A stretch of 57,281 nt of DNA from Terriglobia bacterium (lineage in GTDB: Bacteria; Acidobacteriota; Polarisedimenticolia; Polarisedimenticolales; JAIQFR01). Below the pieces are notes generated by a model. It searched no databases. It was not told the origin of the DNA and saw only the letters and a program-made list of their open reading frames with translations. This document shows, one piece after another, positions 9,662 through 18,137 of this stretch. The DNA lies in assembly GCA_020073205.1 (NCBI GenBank), contig JAIQFR010000016.1:1-57281 (forward strand), written 5' to 3'. The number at the start of each line of letters is the position of its first letter. Positions within the stretch are counted from its first letter, which is position 1. Position numbers and translations under genes: made by a program.

Positions 9662-11787
9662 TGTCCCGGGGCCGGTGGTTCGCGCTCCTCGGTGCGCTCC
9701 TCGCGGCGGCGCTCCCGGCCGGCGCGCAGACGATCTCGGGGCACGCATTCGAGGACCGCAACGGCAACGGGATCGAGGATCCAGGCGAGCCGGTCCTCTC
9801 CGGCGTACCGTTCGAGATCTACGGGACCCGTGACGCCGGCGGGGCCTACGACCTGACCTCGAGCAGCGGAGCGGACGGGGCGTTTTCGTTCTCGCCGGGG
9901 AGCGGCTGCTACCTGCTGCTCCCGGGCGACCCGGCCGGGTGGCGCCTCACGGGGGCCAGGGACGATTCGTTCGTCAAGACGACGCCGGGGTACGCCCAGC
10001 CGGTCGGCCAGCCCCGGTTCGCGAAGATGAACCAGGGGATCCCGAATCTCAAGGCGGGGCGGATCCGGTTCACGGCGATGGGCGACAGCATCGCCTACAA
10101 CTGGAATTCCTGCTTCGACACCACGTCGTTCTGGTACAGCAAGCAGATCCAGTCGCGGCTCCAATGCGTCGCCCCGGCGGCATCGGTGACCCTCGACCAG
10201 GCGGCGGTCAAGGGGCAGCACACCGACGACCTGCTGGTGGACGACACCGCGGACCTCAACAACGTGTTCCGCGTGATCGAGATCCAGCCGCAGTACGTCA
10301 CGATCTCGATGATCGGGAACGATCTCTTGGGCGTCGATCCCGCGGGGACGCCGACCCAGGCCCAGGTCGACACGGCGCTGGCCGAGGTGCTGGACTCGCG
10401 CCAGAACCTCCAGGAGATCCTCTCGACGCTGACCTCCGAGATCCCGGGGGCTGACGTCGCGCTCAACACGCTCTACGACAACCTCGCCTACAACTGCTAC
10501 ACGGGCTCGCCGTCGGTGTTCCATCGGCAGTGGCTCCCGATCGTGGACCGGATCCTGCGAGACCTGGCGTGGGGCCAGACTCGGCGGGCCTCGATCAACG
10601 AGATCGCCGCGGACTTCGCCCACGAGGACCAGGCCGGCACCTGCTTCGGCTTCGACGGCCTGATCTGCCGCGACATCTTCCAGACCGACAACATCCACCC
10701 GAAGGCCACCGGCTACCAGATCGTCCGCGAGAAACTCTGGGAGGCCGACGGCGGCTTCAACCTGGGGAGCAAGGACGCGCTGGGTAGGACGTCGATCGCC
10801 AACGACTTCGGATTCCTGCGGCGGATCCGACGCCTGCTCCCGACCGCCTGGGCCACCTCGAACGGCGCCTCGGTCGCGAGCCCCACCGCCGCCTTCGACG
10901 ACCAGGACGGCGGCGCACCGGCGCAGATCGGCCTCGGCATCGGCAGCGAGGAGCTCCGGCTGTCGGGGTTCCCCTCCTGGTACGACGAGGACCAGATCGT
11001 CCGCGTGATCGCCGGCGTCCGCTACCGGACCACCGGGACCGTGACCGACGACTTCTACCGGATGGAGGCCTCCACGACAGGGCAGTTCCGCCCGGCCCCG
11101 GGGCACGCCTACATGCCGACCGATTGGAACTACTACACGCCGATCGTGGGCGGCGGCGGTCCCAACCAGCCCCAGGAGAATCCCGACTACCCGACCGAGA
11201 AGCTCCTGGCGCGCCCGAACGTCGCGACGTACCGCGAGGTGTCGGCGACCCTCAGCAAGAACCCGGTGCTCCCGCAGGGCGCGTCCGATTACCAGTGGCC
11301 GCCCGTGAGCCAGGCCGATCTTTCGACCGCGGCGATCCGGGTGGTGTCGGCCCCCGTCGCGCTGACCGCGGGGAACGACAACTACCAGGTCGAGCTGGAT
11401 GCAGCGTGGCTCGACGTCTACGGGTGGCAGAAGACGCGGCCGGCGGAGGTCGCGAGCCTCCGGATCTCCCGCCTCGCGGACGGCACCCTCGGGATCTCGT
11501 TCGACCCGCTACCCGGCGCAGAGCGGTACAACGCGTACGTCGGGAGGATGACGACACTCCTCGCGGGGTCCTACGACCACGGGAGCCCGGCCCCGGCGGG
11601 GCCGTTCTGCGCCGCCACGACCGCCGACGCGGGAGGGGGTCGGCTCCAGATCTCGGTGACGCCGGCGCAGCAGCCCTTAGCGGACCTCTACTTCCTGGTC
11701 ACGGCCCACGTGGACGACGTGGAATCACCCGCCGGAACCCGCGGGGACGGCTCCGAGATCGACCGCTCCCAGTCGATCTGCATGTGA
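9661..11787 (+). CDS. Secreted SGNH/GDSL-type hydrolase with N-terminal SdrD-B-like domain
   Basis: A 708-residue exported enzyme. After the signal peptide (about 1-21) comes an SdrD-B-like module with the calcium-type loop DRNGNGIEDPGEP (about 30-110). The SGNH core follows: GDS (141-143, nucleophile Ser143), GND (219-221) and DNIHP (Asp343 and His346), a full catalytic set. About 370-530 is an Asn/Asp-rich beta region, and the last 130 residues resemble a fibronectin-like module. The core suggests an extracellular esterase or carbohydrate deacetylase. ATG 9661 overlaps the upstream stop (TGATG); a longer in-frame extension would cross the previous gene and is rejected. Confidence 0.78.
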   Translation: MSRGRWFALLGALLAAALPAGAQTISGHAFEDRNGNGIEDPGEPVLSGVPFEIYGTRDAGGAYDLTSSSGADGAFSFSPGSGCYLLLPGDPAGWRLTGARDDSFVKTTPGYAQPVGQPRFAKMNQGIPNLKAGRIRFTAMGDSIAYNWNSCFDTTSFWYSKQIQSRLQCVAPAASVTLDQAAVKGQHTDDLLVDDTADLNNVFRVIEIQPQYVTISMIGNDLLGVDPAGTPTQAQVDTALAEVLDSRQNLQEILSTLTSEIPGADVALNTLYDNLAYNCYTGSPSVFHRQWLPIVDRILRDLAWGQTRRASINEIAADFAHEDQAGTCFGFDGLICRDIFQTDNIHPKATGYQIVREKLWEADGGFNLGSKDALGRTSIANDFGFLRRIRRLLPTAWATSNGASVASPTAAFDDQDGGAPAQIGLGIGSEELRLSGFPSWYDEDQIVRVIAGVRYRTTGTVTDDFYRMEASTTGQFRPAPGHAYMPTDWNYYTPIVGGGGPNQPQENPDYPTEKLLARPNVATYREVSATLSKNPVLPQGASDYQWPPVSQADLSTAAIRVVSAPVALTAGNDNYQVELDAAWLDVYGWQKTRPAEVASLRISRLADGTLGISFDPLPGAERYNAYVGRMTTLLAGSYDHGSPAPAGPFCAATTADAGGGRLQISVTPAQQPLADLYFLVTAHVDDVESPAGTRGDGSEIDRSQSICM

Positions 11788-11932
11788 GGGGCACTGGGAT
11801 CCGGTAGGAATGCGGGGGCGGGGCGGGCTCCGAAGGTCTACGCAATCGTCAGCGGATGCCGCCCGTCTGCGCGCCCCCACGCGCAAGATAGCAGAGCGCT
11901 ACATGCCATATGGGGCCGCAACTGTCTGTAAT

Positions 11933-13345
11933 TCACGACGCGCGCGCGACACGGGAGACGGCGTCGATCACCGCGTCCGCGACCCGCGGCGCTTCGTCCA
12001 CGCAGGCGTTCACGGAGATGCCGCGGTACGAGTTGCCGCACGCGAAGAGGCCCGGGTGACCCGCGAGGCGGCGCTCGACGGTCTTAAGACGGGCCATGTG
12101 GCCGAGCACGTACTGCGGGATGCCGCGCGGCTGCCTCAAGATCCTGACGAAGCGGGGCGCGGCGTCGATCCCCATCGCGCGGGCGAGGTCGCGGCGCACG
12201 ATCTCGATCAGCCGGCCGTCGGGAAGCGTCACCGCCTCCGGATCGTGCGCCCCGCCGACCATCGACGTGAGCAGCACCTTGCCGGCCGGCGCGCGGCCGG
12301 GGAAGATGCTCGACGACCACAGCGTGCCGAGGATGCGCGGCCCCTCGCCGCGCGGCGCCAGGAAGCCGAAGCCGTGTGGCCGCCGGGCCAGGTCCTTGTC
12401 GTCGAAGCCGAAATGGGCGACGGCCACCGACGCCGACGGAATGCCGGCGAGTGCTTCGGCCAGCTCCGCGTCGAGGCCGGACGCGATCTCGGCGGCGAAC
12501 CACGCGGGGCACGCCAGGACCACCGCGGCCGCGTCGAACGGCTCGCCCTCCCGCAGGAACACCCGGAAGCGGCGCTCGCTCGCCTCGACGACGCGGACGA
12601 CCCGCGAGCGAAGCCTGAGCGCGGGCCCCGCGGCGCGGGCCAGCGCCCCGATCAGCTCCTCGAGGCCGTCGCGGAAGGACGTGAGGATGCCGCCGGGCCC
12701 CGCGGGCCCTCCGGACCTCGCGCCGACCCCCTTCTCTTTCCTGCGGGCGAGCATCGCGCGCACGAGCCCGCCGTGGTCGGCCTCCATCCGCCACATCTTG
12801 GGAAAGGTCGCCTGCAGCGACAGCGCCCTGACGTCGCCGGCGTAGATGCCGCTCACCATGGCATCCACGAGGACGCGCGCGGACTCGGACCCGATCCTCC
12901 TGGCCACGAAGTCGTGAACCGACTCCTCGGAAGGGTCGCGGCGGGCGGGCACGAGCGGCTCCAGGAGGATACGGAGCCTGCCGGGAACGGAGAGGACATC
13001 GGACGTCAGGAAGGACAGGGCGCCGGATGGCAGCTTGCGGAGCCGGCCCCCGCGGTAGATGTACCGGATCGCCGCGGATGGATCGGACCGGAGGAGCCGG
13101 TCCTCGATCCCGAGCCTCCGAACCAGCTCGAGGGTCGCCGGGACGTTGTCGAGGAAGCCGTTGGGTCCCCACTCGCACGTGAACCCGTCCACCCGGTCGG
13201 AGCGGATGTTCCCGCCGGGGCGGACTTCCGCCTCGAGGCACACGATCTCGATCCCGCCCGGGACGCGGGGGGCCCGCTCACCGATCTCGTACGCGACCGC
13301 GAGTCCCGCGACCCCGCCCCCGACGATGACCACTTTCTGGGGCAT
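11933..13345 (-). CDS. hemY: Oxygen-dependent proto-/coproporphyrinogen oxidase
   Basis: A 470-residue FAD enzyme that aromatises the porphyrinogen ring late in heme synthesis. The dinucleotide motif IVGGGVAGLAVAYEI is at 6-20, followed by EAEVRPGGNIRS and GFTCEWGPNGFLD, hallmarks of the HemY family; the C-terminal FAD segment is PGLFACGNSYRGISVNACV. Start ATG 13345 has GAGGAGC upstream. From sequence alone I cannot separate protoporphyrinogen IX oxidase from the coproporphyrinogen III oxidase of the coproporphyrin branch. hemN and hemE lie 1.5-4 kb away, forming a loose heme cluster. A terminator and a small peptide gene lie directly upstream. Confidence 0.88.
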   Translation of the reverse strand: MPQKVVIVGGGVAGLAVAYEIGERAPRVPGGIEIVCLEAEVRPGGNIRSDRVDGFTCEWGPNGFLDNVPATLELVRRLGIEDRLLRSDPSAAIRYIYRGGRLRKLPSGALSFLTSDVLSVPGRLRILLEPLVPARRDPSEESVHDFVARRIGSESARVLVDAMVSGIYAGDVRALSLQATFPKMWRMEADHGGLVRAMLARRKEKGVGARSGGPAGPGGILTSFRDGLEELIGALARAAGPALRLRSRVVRVVEASERRFRVFLREGEPFDAAAVVLACPAWFAAEIASGLDAELAEALAGIPSASVAVAHFGFDDKDLARRPHGFGFLAPRGEGPRILGTLWSSSIFPGRAPAGKVLLTSMVGGAHDPEAVTLPDGRLIEIVRRDLARAMGIDAAPRFVRILRQPRGIPQYVLGHMARLKTVERRLAGHPGLFACGNSYRGISVNACVDEAPRVADAVIDAVSRVARAS

Positions 13346-13445
13346 TTCCGCTCCTCGTGAAAGCAGGGAAGGATATCGGGAGCCCGAGGCGGGGCGCAAC
13401 GACGCGCGCGCCCACCGATCCGGGGACAAGAGCGGGCCCGGGGAT

Positions 13446-13475
13446 TGAAAAAGAAAGAGGGGGCGACGAGCCCCC
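13446..13475 (-). terminator. Rho-independent terminator of the small peptide gene
   Basis: On the minus strand GGGGGC-TCGTC-GCCCCC (13475-13459) is followed by TCTTTCTTTTTC. It lies between the stop of the 48-residue peptide (13507) and the hemY start (13345), so the peptide has its own transcript end. Confidence 0.75.
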
Positions 13476-13506
13476 CCAGAGTACGAACTCTCGCGAGATC
13501 CGGCGC

Positions 13507-13653
13507 TCAGTTCTCTACGGCGCCGATCTCCTTGCAGGGGCAGGTGCACATCAGGGACGTGCTGGACGAGGTGGAGCAGCCTCCCGGCTTCCGCCCCTTC
13601 TCCAGCTCCTCGACCTCGAGGTTGAGCCTGATCGTCTTCCTGGTCTCGTTCAT
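13507..13653 (-). CDS. 48-residue Cys/Ser/Thr-rich peptide, candidate RiPP precursor
   Basis: ATG 13653 is preceded by the excellent ribosome binding site GGAGGAAGGA and the frame runs 48 codons to TGA. The N-terminal half is a charged leader-like stretch with TIRLNLEVEELEKG (7-20), close to the FNLD-type leader box seen in class I lanthipeptide and related precursors. A Gly-Gly pair (24-25) is followed by CSTSSSTSLMCTCPC (26-40), with cysteines at 26, 36, 38 and 40, and a short tail. A promoter-like pair lies about 61 bp upstream and a T-tract terminator follows. No LanB/LanC-like, cyclodehydratase or dedicated transporter gene is within the window, so modification is unproven; a metal-binding or regulatory peptide is an alternative. 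Confidence 0.65.
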   Translation of the reverse strand: MNETRKTIRLNLEVEELEKGRKPGGCSTSSSTSLMCTCPCKEIGAVEN

Positions 13654-13713
13654 TCCTTCCTCCTCTCGGTGCGCCCTCTACCTCTTCCCGGCGTCCGCGC
13701 GGGTGAGGTTGAT

Positions 13714-13742
13714 CTTGTACGCCGGAACGGCGCCGGCGGCAA
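13714..13742 (-). promoter_or_regulatory. Promoter-like pair of the small peptide gene
   Basis: Minus-strand TTGCCG (13742-13737) and TACAAG (13719-13714) are spaced by 17 bp, giving a leader of about 50 nt before ATG 13653. The match is partial. Confidence 0.35.
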
Positions 13743-13834
13743 GGAGCCGTGTCGCGCGGGAGGCGGATTCCCGTGACTCGGCCGTCCGTACGGTGTTAAC
13801 CTCCGCGCCCAGGAACCGACCGGAGGGCGCGCCC

Positions 13835-14794
13835 ATGAAACGGCGATTCAAGGACCTGTCGGCGGGCGAGGTGCTGGCGCTCGCGATCTCGCTCGAGGAG
13901 GAGGACGCGCGGATCTTCCAGGAGTTCGCGAGGATCTTGAGGTCCAACTACCCGAAGGCGGCGACCAGGCTCGACGCGATGCGGGCCGAGGAGGACGCGC
14001 ACCGCCACCGGCTGATCGACCTGCACCGGGCCCGGTTCGGCGAGGAGATCCCGCTGGTGCGGGCCCAGGACGTGAAGGGGTTCGTCCGCCGGGACCCCAT
14101 CTCGGCGCTCCGGCAGCCCGGGGTCGAGGAGATCCGGAAGCGCGTCGCGCTCATGGAGCTCGAGACCGCCCGCTTCTACGCCAAGGCCGCCGAGCAGGCC
14201 AAGGACGCCGGGATGCGCCAGCTTCTCGGCGACCTCGCGGAGGAAGAGCGGCGCCACGAGGCGGAGTCCTCGATGTTCCACCCGAGCCGCCAGCCCACGT
14301 CGGAGCGCGAGGAGGAGACGCGCACGGCGCGGCAGCTGTTCGTGCTCCAGGTCGTTCAGCCCGGACTCGCCGGCCTCATGGACGGCTCGGTGTCCACCTT
14401 GGCGCCGCTGTTCGCCGCCGCGTTCGCGACCCAGAAGAGCTGGGACGCGTTCCTCGTGGGAATGGCCGCCGCGGTGGGGGCGGGGATCAGCATGGGGTTC
14501 GCGGAGGCGCTGTCCGACGACGGATCGCTGACCGGGCGGGGGCGGCCGTGGCTCCGCGGGCTCATCTGCGGCCTCATGACCTTCGTGGGAGGGCTCGGCC
14601 ACGCGCTGCCGTACCTGATCCCCGCGTTCTGGGTGGCCACCTCGATCGCTTCGGTCATCGTCGTGGTCGAGCTGATCTCGATCGCGTGGATCAGGAACCG
14701 CTACATGGATACCCCGTTCCTCCAGGCGGCCTTCCAGGTGGTCGTCGGCGGGGTGCTGGTGTTCGTCGCCGGGATGCTGATCGGGTCGGCGTAG
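13835..14794 (+). CDS. Ferritin-like/VIT1 membrane protein (MbfA type)
   Basis: A 319-residue fusion of a rubrerythrin-like di-iron domain (about 8-145) and a VIT1-type membrane domain (about 160-319). The four-helix part keeps two E-x-x-H motifs (Glu53/His56 and Glu139/His142) plus Glu21-23 and Glu109/111. The membrane part has QPGLAGLMDGSVSTLAPL, GAGISMGFAEALSDDG and three further hydrophobic segments. The family exports or stores iron or manganese to prevent oxidative damage (as in MbfA of alphaproteobacteria). ATG 13835 has GGAGGG upstream. It sits within the heme genes and ends 5 bp before the hemN stop, a convergent arrangement consistent with iron/heme balancing. Confidence 0.85.
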   Translation: MKRRFKDLSAGEVLALAISLEEEDARIFQEFARILRSNYPKAATRLDAMRAEEDAHRHRLIDLHRARFGEEIPLVRAQDVKGFVRRDPISALRQPGVEEIRKRVALMELETARFYAKAAEQAKDAGMRQLLGDLAEEERRHEAESSMFHPSRQPTSEREEETRTARQLFVLQVVQPGLAGLMDGSVSTLAPLFAAAFATQKSWDAFLVGMAAAVGAGISMGFAEALSDDGSLTGRGRPWLRGLICGLMTFVGGLGHALPYLIPAFWVATSIASVIVVVELISIAWIRNRYMDTPFLQAAFQVVVGGVLVFVAGMLIGSA

Positions 14795-14799
14795 ACCGG

Positions 14800-16194
14800 T
14801 CAGACCGTTCGCGAGAACACCGGCTTGTCGGTCTTCTTCGTGCGAAGGTAGCGGTCGAAGACCATGGCGATGTTGCGGACGAACAGGCGGCCGTTGCCGA
14901 CGACTTCCAGGTGGCCGGGGTGCACCTCGAGGAAGCCGTGGCTCACCGGGCCGTCCGGGGCGGTCAGCTCCGCCAGCTCCACCTCGAAGTAGCGCGCGAA
15001 GTCGATGCCGAACGCCCGCTCGACCTCGCCGCGGTCGAGGTAGAAGTTGCACATCAGGCGGGTGATCACGTCGCGCCGGATCAAGTCGTCGGCGTCGAGG
15101 CGGTAGCCGCGCTCCACCGGGAGCTTCCCGGCGTCCAGGGCTTCGTAGTAGGCCGAGAGCTTCTTCACGTTCTGGGCGAAGGCGCCGCGGACGTCACCGA
15201 TGGACGACACGCCGACGCCGACCATGTCGCTCCCCATCCTGACCGTGTACCCCATGAAGTTCCGGAACAGGCGACGCTTCCTGACCGCCTTGGCCAGCTC
15301 GTCGTCCGGGAGCGCGAAGTGGTCCATGCCGATCTGGACGTACCCCGCCGAGAGGAACCGCTCCCGCGCGATGCAGAACAGGTGGAGCTTCGCCTCGGGC
15401 GACGGCAGCTGCGAGGTGTCGATCCGCTTCTGGTTGGCCTTGATCCACGGGACGTAGGCGTACGAGTACACCGCGACCCGGTCCGGCGTGAGGTCGAGGA
15501 CCACGTCCATGTTCCGGTCGAACGCCTCGGGGGTTTGGAGGGGCAGGCCGTAGATCAGGTCGAGGTTGATCGAGTGGAAGCCGAGCTTCCGGCAATACTC
15601 GAAGTGGTCCCGGGTCTCGCGCTCGGTCTGGTTCCGGTTGATCGCCTCCTGGACCTCCGGGGTGAAGTCCTGGACCCCCATCGAGATCCGGTTGAAGCCC
15701 AGCGCCTTCAGCAAGTCCATCTGCTCGTGGCTCGTGACCCTGGGATCGGTCTCGATGGCGACCTCGGCGTCCGGGTCGATCCTAAAGTGCTCCACGACCT
15801 TCCGCTGGAGCGCCTCGATCTCGGCTGGGCTCAGGTAGGTCGGCGTCCCGCCGCCCCAGTGGTATTGCGAGAGCCGCCGGCGGGAGGGAAGCCGCTCGGC
15901 CAGGGCGTCGACCTCGCGGTGGAGGTAGCGGAGGTACTCCGCCTCGACCTCGCGCTTCCGCGTGATCACCACGTTGCACCCGCAGAACGAGCAGCGCTCC
16001 TCGCAGAAGGGGAGGTGGACGTAGAGCGACAACGGCTCATCGCCGGCGGCGTTCGCGGCCGCCAAGCTCGCGCGGTAGTCCCCCTCGCCGTAGCTCTCGT
16101 TGAACTCCACCGCGGTGGGGTACGACGTGTACCTCGGCCCCGGCCGGTCGTACTTCTTCAGGAGGTCGAGGGTCACCTCGGCGCCGCCGCTCAT
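14800..16194 (-). CDS. hemN: Oxygen-independent coproporphyrinogen III oxidase
   Basis: A 464-residue radical SAM enzyme that decarboxylates two propionates of coproporphyrinogen III without oxygen. The N-terminus PGPRYTSYPTAVEFNE is typical of true HemN rather than HemW. The cluster motif is YVHLPFCEERCSFCGC (CxxxCxxCxC), followed by YHWGGGTPTYL and DLIYGLPLQT. The start ATGAGC overlaps the hemE stop by four bases, so hemE and hemN are co-translated. Together with the oxygen-dependent HemY this suggests heme synthesis across varied oxygen supply. Confidence 0.95.
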   Translation of the reverse strand: MSGGAEVTLDLLKKYDRPGPRYTSYPTAVEFNESYGEGDYRASLAAANAAGDEPLSLYVHLPFCEERCSFCGCNVVITRKREVEAEYLRYLHREVDALAERLPSRRRLSQYHWGGGTPTYLSPAEIEALQRKVVEHFRIDPDAEVAIETDPRVTSHEQMDLLKALGFNRISMGVQDFTPEVQEAINRNQTERETRDHFEYCRKLGFHSINLDLIYGLPLQTPEAFDRNMDVVLDLTPDRVAVYSYAYVPWIKANQKRIDTSQLPSPEAKLHLFCIARERFLSAGYVQIGMDHFALPDDELAKAVRKRRLFRNFMGYTVRMGSDMVGVGVSSIGDVRGAFAQNVKKLSAYYEALDAGKLPVERGYRLDADDLIRRDVITRLMCNFYLDRGEVERAFGIDFARYFEVELAELTAPDGPVSHGFLEVHPGHLEVVGNGRLFVRNIAMVFDRYLRTKKTDKPVFSRTV

Positions 16195-17225
16195 CGTTTC
16201 CACTCCCGGACCGGGGCGCTCCGGACCGCGTCGACCAACGCCTGGGCGTGCTCGACCGGCGTCTCCGGCAGGATTCCGTGCCCGAGGTTGAACACGTGAC
16301 CGGGCGCCGCGGACCCTTCCGCCACGATCCGCCGCGCGCGCTCCTCGATCGCGGGGGGTGGCGCCAGGAGCACCGACGGGTCGAGGTTCCCCTGCAGCGC
16401 GAGCGCGGGGCCGAGGCGGCGCGACCCCTCCGCCAGCGGCGTCCGCCAGTCGAGGCCGACGACGTCCGCCCCGCACTCCCGGATCTCGTCGAGCAGGTGC
16501 GAAGCGTCCAGCGCGAAGTAGATCCGCGGCACCCCGGCGTGGCGGAGGGAGTCGAGGACCCGCCGCGCGTAGCGCAGGGCGAACTCCCGGTAGTCGACCG
16601 GGTCGAGGAGCCCCGCCCAGGTGTCGAAGATCTGGATGGCCTGGGCACCCGCGCGCGCCTGCGCCAGGAGATACGTCTCGAGCGTGGCCGTGCACTTCTC
16701 GAGGAGGGCGTGCGCGACCGCCGGCTCGGCGTAGATCAGCCGCTTCAGGTGCTCGAAGTTCTTCGAGCCGCCCCCCTCGACGAGGTAGGCGGCGAGGGTG
16801 AACGGGGCGGCGCCGAAGCCGATCAGCGGCACGCGCCCCTCGAGCTCGCGCCTGAGGATCCGGATCGTCTCGTAGACGAACGGGACCGCTTCCTCGGGAT
16901 CGGGGACCCGGAGGCGCGCGACGTCGTCCGCGCGGCGGACCGGGGGCTCGAGCACCGGGCCCGGGTTGAACTTGATCGTGAGTCCCATCGGCTCCGCCGG
17001 CACCAGGATGTCGGAGAACAGGATCGCCGCGTCCACCCCGAGGCGGTCGATCGGCTGGATCGTCACCTCCGCGGCCAGCTCCGGCGTCTTGCAGAGGGTG
17101 ACGAAGTCGACCTTCGCGCGCACCGCCCGGTACTCCGGAAGGTAGCGCCCCGCCTGCCGCATCATCCAGATCGGTGTGCGCTCCACCGGCTGCCGGCGGC
17201 AGGCCCTGAGGAACAGGTCGTTCAA
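16191..17225 (-). CDS. hemE: Uroporphyrinogen decarboxylase
   Basis: A 344-residue cytoplasmic enzyme converting uroporphyrinogen III to coproporphyrinogen III. The family signatures are PIWMMRQAGRYLPEYR near residue 18-33, DAAILFSDILVP (the catalytic Asp), and GFGAAPFTLAAYLVEG. The start is TTG 17225 with GAGAGGAGC upstream; the next ATGs lie inside the RQAGRYLPEY motif and are too late. It is the first gene of the hemE-hemN pair on the minus strand, followed by hemN with an ATGA overlap. Confidence 0.95.
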   Translation of the reverse strand: MNDLFLRACRRQPVERTPIWMMRQAGRYLPEYRAVRAKVDFVTLCKTPELAAEVTIQPIDRLGVDAAILFSDILVPAEPMGLTIKFNPGPVLEPPVRRADDVARLRVPDPEEAVPFVYETIRILRRELEGRVPLIGFGAAPFTLAAYLVEGGGSKNFEHLKRLIYAEPAVAHALLEKCTATLETYLLAQARAGAQAIQIFDTWAGLLDPVDYREFALRYARRVLDSLRHAGVPRIYFALDASHLLDEIRECGADVVGLDWRTPLAEGSRRLGPALALQGNLDPSVLLAPPPAIEERARRIVAEGSAAPGHVFNLGHGILPETPVEHAQALVDAVRSAPVREWKR

Positions 17226-17334
17226 CGGTCGGGCTCCTCTCGGGGCGGGGAGTCGGTTTCGCGGAACGGGCCTCGTACCCGGATTACGCTACCGGACGTC
17301 GGGTTCCATCGCAAGACGAGGGGCGAACGCCGGA

Positions 17335-17538
17335 TCAGCGGATCGGGTCGACGGGTCGCCCAAGACGCGCGCGCCCGAGCAGACGCCGCATCTCCTCCAT
17401 CGTCTCCTCGAGCCAGCGCACGCGCTGGGCCGGCGTCAGCGAAAGACCGATCCTCGCCTGCCGGCGGCGGTGACCGTCGTAGCCGCGGTCGAATCCGTCC
17501 TGGGGGTCGGTGGCCGGCTCCCGGCCGTCGTCAGGCAT
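17335..17538 (-). CDS. Small charged protein paired with a nucleotidyltransferase
   Basis: A 67-residue protein: an acidic, Asp/Gly-rich N-terminus, then a basic amphipathic helix region LTPAQRVRWLEETMEEMRRLL (about 37-57). ATG 17538 overlaps the nucleotidyltransferase stop by eight bases and has AGGGGTGG at the right distance; a GTG at 17547 is also in frame but its spacing is poor. Such small helical proteins with a T-P-x-x-R-x-x-W-L-E-E core are often coupled to AbiEii-like nucleotidyltransferases, which suggests a partner or antitoxin role. Confidence 0.55.
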   Translation of the reverse strand: MPDDGREPATDPQDGFDRGYDGHRRRQARIGLSLTPAQRVRWLEETMEEMRRLLGRARLGRPVDPIR

Positions 17539-18046
17539 GCTCGCCACCCCTGTCGGAGGCGTCCCTCAGCGCTTCCAGCGCCCTGATGTCTTCCTGATCG
17601 ACGGGGCGGCCGGCCTGGCGCTTCAACGCGATCAGATCGTCAAGGGCCATGACCACCGCCTCCGTCCGCTCGAGCGGGACGCGCAGGGCCCGCGAGTAGA
17701 CGTCCTCGAAGTTGAAGGGCAGCACGGCGAAAAGGTCCAGCTCGAGTGTCGGGAACCGGCTGCTCCAGAGGGAGAAGACGGTCAGGCCTTGCTCACGGAC
17801 CCAACGACTCCGGGTCTCCTCGTCTGCGAAAGACTCGGCCGAGACCGGCGCTCTGGGTCGGTAGCCCAATTCCGACAGCGCCCGCACGGCACGCAGGACG
17901 TTCTCCGTGTCGAGTCGCAGGGCCAGGTCCAGGTCGGCGGTCGTACGGAGATGCCCGTGGAGGACGACCGCCACTCCGCCCGCGATCACATACCGGACCT
18001 GCGCGTCGTTCAGCGCCTGAAGGACGTGTTCGATGTCACCGACCAT
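17531..18046 (-). CDS. AbiEii-like nucleotidyltransferase, possible toxin-antitoxin component
   Basis: A 171-residue protein with the polymerase-beta nucleotidyltransferase pattern AGGVAVVLHGHLRTTADLDL (about 22-41), where the GG and DLDL motifs form the metal and nucleotide site, a second acidic strand LELDLFAVL, and a helical tail DLIALKRQAGRPVDQEDI found in this family. It resembles the AbiEii/DUF1814 type used in type IV toxin-antitoxin modules. A TAGAAT box ends 6 bp before the ATG, suggesting a leaderless transcript. A coupled small protein follows. Flanking intergenic palindromes hint at a mobile or accessory locus inserted between core genes. Confidence 0.7.
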   Translation of the reverse strand: MVGDIEHVLQALNDAQVRYVIAGGVAVVLHGHLRTTADLDLALRLDTENVLRAVRALSELGYRPRAPVSAESFADEETRSRWVREQGLTVFSLWSSRFPTLELDLFAVLPFNFEDVYSRALRVPLERTEAVVMALDDLIALKRQAGRPVDQEDIRALEALRDASDRGGEHA

Positions 18047-18052
18047 GCGGGT

Positions 18053-18058
18053 ATTCTA
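18053..18058 (-). promoter_or_regulatory. -10 element TAGAAT, leaderless start for the nucleotidyltransferase
   Basis: TAGAAT reads on the minus strand and ends 6 bp before ATG 18046, so transcription would begin at or beside the start codon. No Shine-Dalgarno precedes the ATG, in line with this. The -35 is not clear. Confidence 0.4.
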
Positions 18059-18082
18059 GCGGCAATGGTGTCTTCTTGAAGT

Positions 18083-18128
18083 AACTTCGGGATCGGACGG
18101 CAGTCCTCTGCCATCCGATCCCGAAGTT
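18083..18128. repeat. Long palindrome, 21-bp arms with one mismatch
   Basis: Left arm 18083-18103 (begins AACTTCGGGATCGGA) and right arm 18108-18128 (ends TCCGATCCCGAAGTT) match at 20 of 21 positions around a 4-nt loop TCCT. It lies upstream of the nucleotidyltransferase promoter and downstream of the SDR stop at 18215. There is no T-tract on either side. It may be a REP-like or MITE-derived element, or a terminator. Confidence 0.75.
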
Positions 18129-18137
18129 GCCGGGGGG

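Noticed and set aside
13678-13801. Minus-strand frame ending VPAYKINLTRADAGKR upstream of the small peptide
   Set aside because: It has no ATG, GTG or TTG start with a Shine-Dalgarno inside the gap; it only opens from within the ferritin gene, so it is likely a leader region.
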